DNA from: Vreelandella salicampi
GTDB taxonomy: Bacteria; Pseudomonadota; Gammaproteobacteria; Pseudomonadales; Halomonadaceae
NCBI RefSeq assembly: GCF_013415105.1
Contig: NZ_JACCDF010000008.1
Span: 1-64,000, forward strand
DNA length: 64,000 nucleotides
Direction: 5' to 3'
Shown: positions 60,220 to 64,000 of the stretch, piece after piece
Layout of the letters: every line of letters starts with the position of its first letter
How positions within the stretch are numbered: the first letter of the stretch is position 1
Notes under the pieces: generated by a model
The model's input: the letters and a program-made list of their open reading frames with translations, nothing else
Databases searched by the model: none
Told to the model about the DNA's origin: nothing
Program-made: the position numbers and the translations under genes

Positions 60220-60321
60220 AATGAGCAAAACTCCGAACAGTATGTTTTTTATGTAAGCGCAAAAGCGCAGTGTCCGTAAGCCAGTATGCGTTAAAGCGTT
60301 TTTTGCTCGCAAGCTTTCTAA

Positions 60322-60804
60322 TTACTCACCGGAGGCATCTTTCATGCGATTGGCATGACGCACCAGCCAATAGCAGCCCCCCAACGCCAACACCGCCGCA
60401 GCTAGTGCGCCAATTTGCCAAGGATCGATGACTTCCATATCCAGCACCATGAACTTGCGCACCAACGCCATAATGGCAATCAGGACCACGATTTCGACGT
60501 GAATAAAGCCTTTCCCGCTGGTCATTGTGCGGATGATGGAATTGTTGAATTCCATCGCAATAAGCACGGTGAGAATCATGTCGAACAGGGCTTGGAACAC
60601 GCGGTAGTCGAACGGGTCGCGGCTTTCGATGAACAAAAGCTGCACCACATGAATCACCAGATAGTACATGGCAACCAGTACGGCACCGGCAATGGCAAAG
60701 GAAAGCACCAGCGAGACCAAGCGTTCAAAGCGATGGTAGCCACTCAGCTCGCTCCAACCGTTACACACTTCTGGAAATAGGCGTTTTAATCGTTGCTTCA
60801 TCAT
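60322..60804 (-). CDS. psiE: PsiE family membrane protein
   Basis: 160 residues with four hydrophobic helices (about 28-52, 72-90, 104-124, 128-146). Matches the phosphate-starvation-inducible PsiE family (IFHVEIVVLIAIMALVRKFMVLD-type core). No Pho box was seen in its 80-base leader. Function unknown. Confidence 0.82.
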   Translation of the reverse strand: MMKQRLKRLFPEVCNGWSELSGYHRFERLVSLVLSFAIAGAVLVAMYYLVIHVVQLLFIESRDPFDYRVFQALFDMILTVLIAMEFNNSIIRTMTSGKGFIHVEIVVLIAIMALVRKFMVLDMEVIDPWQIGALAAAVLALGGCYWLVRHANRMKDASGE

Positions 60805-60886
60805 GCCCTCTCTACGGCGAATCGCGTAACGGTGTATGTAGTGGTCATTTTGAGTGCGTCACTAGTGGCACGTGAGGGTGTGCTGT

Positions 60887-63085
60887 CTACAGCGGTGTCA
60901 GCTTAGCAAACCCTAACACCAGCCATTTAACGCCTTCGCCTTCAAAGCTTACCTGCACGCGTGCACGGGCGCCTTCGCCCTCGGCGTTGAGAATGATCCC
61001 CTCGCCGAATACCGGATGCTCCACCATTTGGCCGACGTGTAGACTAGGTAAGTCGTCGTTGCCTTCCACGCGCTGTTGCGCAAAGCTTGGGCGCGTTGCG
61101 GTGACCGGCCGCGACACCTGGCCACGCAGGCGTACCTCCTCCAACAGATGCGGTGGCAATTCGCGCAAAAAGCGCGAAGGGCGAGGGAAGACTTCCTTAC
61201 CGTGCAGGCGCCGGGTTTCGGCGTGGGTGAGGTAAAGCTTTTGCATCGCGCGGGTGACGCCGACGTAGCAAAGTCGACGCTCTTCCTCCAAGCGCCCCGG
61301 TTCCTCCAGCGACATCTTGTGCGGAAACAGCCCTTCCTCGACGCCGGCGATAAATACCACCGGGAATTCCAATCCTTTAGCCGAGTGCAGGGTCATCAGC
61401 TGCACGCTGTCCTCGAACGCTTCGGCTTCGTGGTCGCCCGCGTTGAGCGCGGCTTCGGAGAGAAACGCCTCCAGCGCGGCCATGCCCTCGCCGGCCTCTG
61501 GGGCGTCGAATACATCGCCCTGGGTAAAGGCGCGAGCGGCGTTGATGAGCTCTTCTAAGTTTTCCACCCGCGCTTGGCCTTTCTCGCCCTTTTCGCTTTG
61601 ATGGTGCTCAATCAAGCCGGTGCGGGCGATGACGTGATCGATAATTTCATGCAGCGAAAGCCCAGCGGCGTCGTTATCGAGCTGCTCGATAAGGTTGGCA
61701 AACGCTTGCACGGCATTGGCGGCGCGGCCTTTGAGCGTGCCGCCTTGGGCGGTGTCGTGGAGCGCCTGCCATAGCGAGACACTGTGCTCGCGGGCGTGCT
61801 GACGGAGTATTTCCACCGTGCGCGTGCCGATGCCGCGGGTGGGCACGTTGATCACCCGCTCCAGCGAGGCGTCGTCGTCGCGATTGAGCAACAGCCGCAG
61901 ATAGGCCAGGGCGTTTTTGATCTCCAAACGCTCGTAGAAGCGATGGCCGCCGTAGATACGGTAGGGCATGCCCTGGCGAATCAGCGTCTCTTCGAGTAGC
62001 CGTGATTGAGCGTTGGAACGGTAGAGAATCGCCATATCGCGGCGGTTAAAGCCTTCGTCGACTTTCTCCTTGATGGTATCGACGATAAAGCGCGCTTCTT
62101 CGAGATCGTTAAATCCGGCGTAAACCGAAATCGGCGCGCCCTCGGCGCCTTCGGTCCACAGGTTTTTGCCCATCCGTTCGCTGTTGTGGCTAATCAGCGT
62201 GTTGGCGGCTTCCAAAATCGCGCTGGTGGAGCGGTAGTTCTGCTCCAAGCGCACGGTTTTGACCTGGGGAAATTCTTGCTCGAAGCGGCGGATGTTTTCC
62301 ACTTTAGCGCCGCGCCAGCCGTAGATTGATTGATCATCGTCGCCGACCACGGTCATGGGAATTTCCATGCCGGTGATCAGCTTCAGCCAGGCGTACTGCA
62401 GGGTGTTGGTGTCCTGAAACTCGTCGACCAGCACGTGGCCAAAGCGCGCACGGTAGTGGGCGAGCAGGGCCGGGTTGTCGCGCAAAAGCTCCAGGCTTCT
62501 GAGCAGAAGCTCGCCGAAATCGACCAGCCCGCCGCGGTCGCAGGTCAGCTGGTAGCGCTCGTAAAGCTCGACCATCTGCCCCATGTAGGCATCGCCAGCA
62601 ACATCGACCTGATGCGGGCGCAGCCCTTCTTCTTTGCAGCCGGAGATAAACCCCTGCACTTGGCGCGGCGGAAAGCGCTCATCGTCGATGGAGAAGTCTT
62701 TCAGCAGGCGTTTGACCAAGCGCAATTGGTCGTCGGAGTCGATGATCTGAAAGTGCTGGGGTAGCCGGGCGTCCTGCCAGTGGGTGCGTAAGAGCCGATG
62801 GGCGATTGAGTGAAAGGTGCCGACCCAGACGTGGCGCAGCGAAATGCCGAGCAGAGCCTCTAAGCGGGTGCGCATTTCGCGCGCGGCCTTGTTGGTAAAC
62901 GTAACCGCCAGGAGCGCGTAGGGCGAGAGCCCTTCGGCCTGCATCAGCCAGGCGATGCGGTGAACCAGTACGCGAGTCTTGCCGGAGCCGGCGCCCGCCA
63001 GCACCAATAGGTTGCCTTGCGGGGCGCTTACCGCTTCGCGCTGATCGCCGTTGAGCTGATCAAGAATCGCCGTGACGTCATCCAT
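60887..63085 (-). CDS. uvrD: DNA helicase II UvrD
   Basis: 3'-5' helicase of nucleotide excision and mismatch repair. 732 residues (E. coli 720). Walker A AGAGSGKT at 30-37, [58 protein letters not shown] and the UvrD-type C-terminal domain ending with the Tudor-like HPVFGEGIILNAEGEGARARVQVSFEG. Confidence 0.97.
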   Translation of the reverse strand: MDDVTAILDQLNGDQREAVSAPQGNLLVLAGAGSGKTRVLVHRIAWLMQAEGLSPYALLAVTFTNKAAREMRTRLEALLGISLRHVWVGTFHSIAHRLLRTHWQDARLPQHFQIIDSDDQLRLVKRLLKDFSIDDERFPPRQVQGFISGCKEEGLRPHQVDVAGDAYMGQMVELYERYQLTCDRGGLVDFGELLLRSLELLRDNPALLAHYRARFGHVLVDEFQDTNTLQYAWLKLITGMEIPMTVVGDDDQSIYGWRGAKVENIRRFEQEFPQVKTVRLEQNYRSTSAILEAANTLISHNSERMGKNLWTEGAEGAPISVYAGFNDLEEARFIVDTIKEKVDEGFNRRDMAILYRSNAQSRLLEETLIRQGMPYRIYGGHRFYERLEIKNALAYLRLLLNRDDDASLERVINVPTRGIGTRTVEILRQHAREHSVSLWQALHDTAQGGTLKGRAANAVQAFANLIEQLDNDAAGLSLHEIIDHVIARTGLIEHHQSEKGEKGQARVENLEELINAARAFTQGDVFDAPEAGEGMAALEAFLSEAALNAGDHEAEAFEDSVQLMTLHSAKGLEFPVVFIAGVEEGLFPHKMSLEEPGRLEEERRLCYVGVTRAMQKLYLTHAETRRLHGKEVFPRPSRFLRELPPHLLEEVRLRGQVSRPVTATRPSFAQQRVEGNDDLPSLHVGQMVEHPVFGEGIILNAEGEGARARVQVSFEGEGVKWLVLGFAKLTPL

Positions 63086-63152
63086 AAAAGCCGCTGCCGG
63101 GGTCGAAAAATGGTCGCTCAGTCTACCACAGAGACGCTAACCATAGGCGTCG

Positions 63153-64000
63153 TTAGCCCTCTTCGGGAAAGCGCAGCGGGTTGAGGCTCTTTTTCACCGC
63201 TTTGAGCTGCTCGGCAAGCTTGGGGCCGCGGGTTTTGGCGACGCCTACCGCCAGCACATCCACCAGCACCAGGTGAGCAATCCGTGAACTCATCGGGGTG
63301 TAGATTTCGGTGTCTTCGTGAACATCGATATATAGCGGCAGGCTCACTTCATGGGACAGCGGCGAGTCGCTGGGGCATAAGCCAATGACCGTGGCCCCAG
63401 CTTCGCGGGCCAGGCGCACGCTGGCGACCAGCGCCTTGGTGCGGCCGGTCTGCGAGATCGCCACCACGACGTCGCCCTCTTTGAGTGTCACCGCCGACAT
63501 GTTTTGCATGTGCGGGTCGGCGTAGGCGGAGGTGGAAATTTGCAGGCGAAAGAACTTGTGCTGGGCGTCAAACGCTACCGCACCGGAGGCGCCAAAGCCG
63601 TAAAACTCCACCCGGTTGGCCATCGCCAGTGCATTGACCGCTCGTCCTAGGGCGTTGTTATCCAAACGGTCGCGCACCGAGAGCAGCGTGCCGACGGTGG
63701 AATCGAAAATGCTGTGGGAGAACTCGGCGACCGAGTCGCTATCGTTCATCGAGAACTGTGCAAACTGGGTACCGGTCGCGAGCATCTGCGCCAACTGGAG
63801 CTTGAAATCCTGAAAGCCGTTGCAACCTAGCGCACGGCAAAAACGCACCACGGTGGGCTCGCTTACCTTGGCTTCAGTGGCCAGGTCCACGATGCGCATG
63901 TGGATCACTTCTTCAGGATTGCGCAGCACAAAGCGCGCCACTTTTTGCTCGGAGCGGCGAAAGTGCTCCATGCGGCGTCTCATTTCATCGAACAGGGCGC
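63153..64000 (-). CDS. hexR: HexR/RpiR family transcriptional regulator (partial, runs off right edge)
   Basis: Visible part about 282 residues: helix-turn-helix with EAKVSEPTVVRFCRALGCNGFQDFKLQLAQ and a SIS domain with FYGFGASGAVAFDAQHKFFRL and VVAISQTGRTKALVASVRLA. The frame reads ALFDE upstream of Met at 63983 and continues to base 64000, so a few N-terminal residues are missing. HexR senses KDPG and controls Entner-Doudoroff and central carbon genes in pseudomonads; the specific assignment is from overall pattern. Confidence 0.85.
   Translation of the reverse strand, partial: ALFDEMRRRMEHFRRSEQKVARFVLRNPEEVIHMRIVDLATEAKVSEPTVVRFCRALGCNGFQDFKLQLAQMLATGTQFAQFSMNDSDSVAEFSHSIFDSTVGTLLSVRDRLDNNALGRAVNALAMANRVEFYGFGASGAVAFDAQHKFFRLQISTSAYADPHMQNMSAVTLKEGDVVVAISQTGRTKALVASVRLAREAGATVIGLCPSDSPLSHEVSLPLYIDVHEDTEIYTPMSSRIAHLVLVDVLAVGVAKTRGPKLAEQLKAVKKSLNPLRFPEEG

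Overview
The window is a bacterial chromosome segment from a gammaproteobacterium, most likely a Halomonas-type halophile (Halomonadaceae). I base this on the protein sequences, the moderately high GC seen by eye, and a gene order that closely follows the Pseudomonas/Oceanospirillales origin-proximal and pyrE-crc-rph-yicC / gmk-rpoZ-spoT / oxyR-recG / ubiCA-phoBR-pst blocks. The genus is inferred; no search was run. I recognised no rRNA, tRNA or CRISPR array.

Layout. 1-632: the end of an ISL3-like insertion sequence has cut an amino-acid ABC transporter ATPase gene, leaving only its 3' part. 633-1183: terminator, then a probable oriC with many DnaA boxes and an AT-rich stretch. 1184-5528: mnmG-rsmG-parA-parB. 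5623-12853: atpIBEFHAGDC with a near-consensus promoter and a strong terminator. 12942-20961: mgtE, a cation diffusion facilitator, uppP, apbE, glmU, glmS. 21136-25328: di-haem cytochrome c5, rep, trmL, pyrE. 25415-28023: a Crc-like protein that has lost the exonuclease III active site, rph, yicC.

28024-36748 is an accessory block between yicC and gmk, which are neighbours in Pseudomonas. It holds a PIN-domain protein with an XRE-ImmA/IrrE regulator-peptidase (possible toxin-antitoxin or stress module), an Lrp-type regulator divergent from a zinc alcohol dehydrogenase, a hairpin MITE-like element, a pirin, a DUF3800 gene inserted between two 129-bp direct repeats made of pirin and glycosylase gene ends, an AlkA-type glycosylase, an MFS exporter and an extensin-like protein.

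36790-50439 returns to core genes: gmk, rpoZ, spoT, ridA, an SDR protein, oxyR-recG, a YccS-type membrane protein, hupB with an SCP2-like gene, a rubredoxin reductase-like flavoprotein, ubiC-ubiA. 50459-58494 is the phosphate regulon: Pho box-phoB-phoR, then (minus strand) pstS, a Pho box overlapping the pstS stop codon, pstC-pstA-pstB-phoU, with cysZ in between. 58619-64000: acyl-CoA thioesterase, an orphan TRAP solute-binding protein, a PsiE-family protein, uvrD, and a HexR/RpiR regulator that runs off the right edge.

The core genes fit together as replication and segregation (oriC, parAB), energy (ATP synthase), envelope precursors (glmU, glmS, uppP), stringent response (rpoZ, spoT), oxidative stress and repair (oxyR, recG, rep, uvrD) and phosphate supply. 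The most interesting parts are the PIN/XRE-ImmA pair, the DUF3800 insertion, the Crc-like protein, the IS junction and the placement of the pst Pho box.
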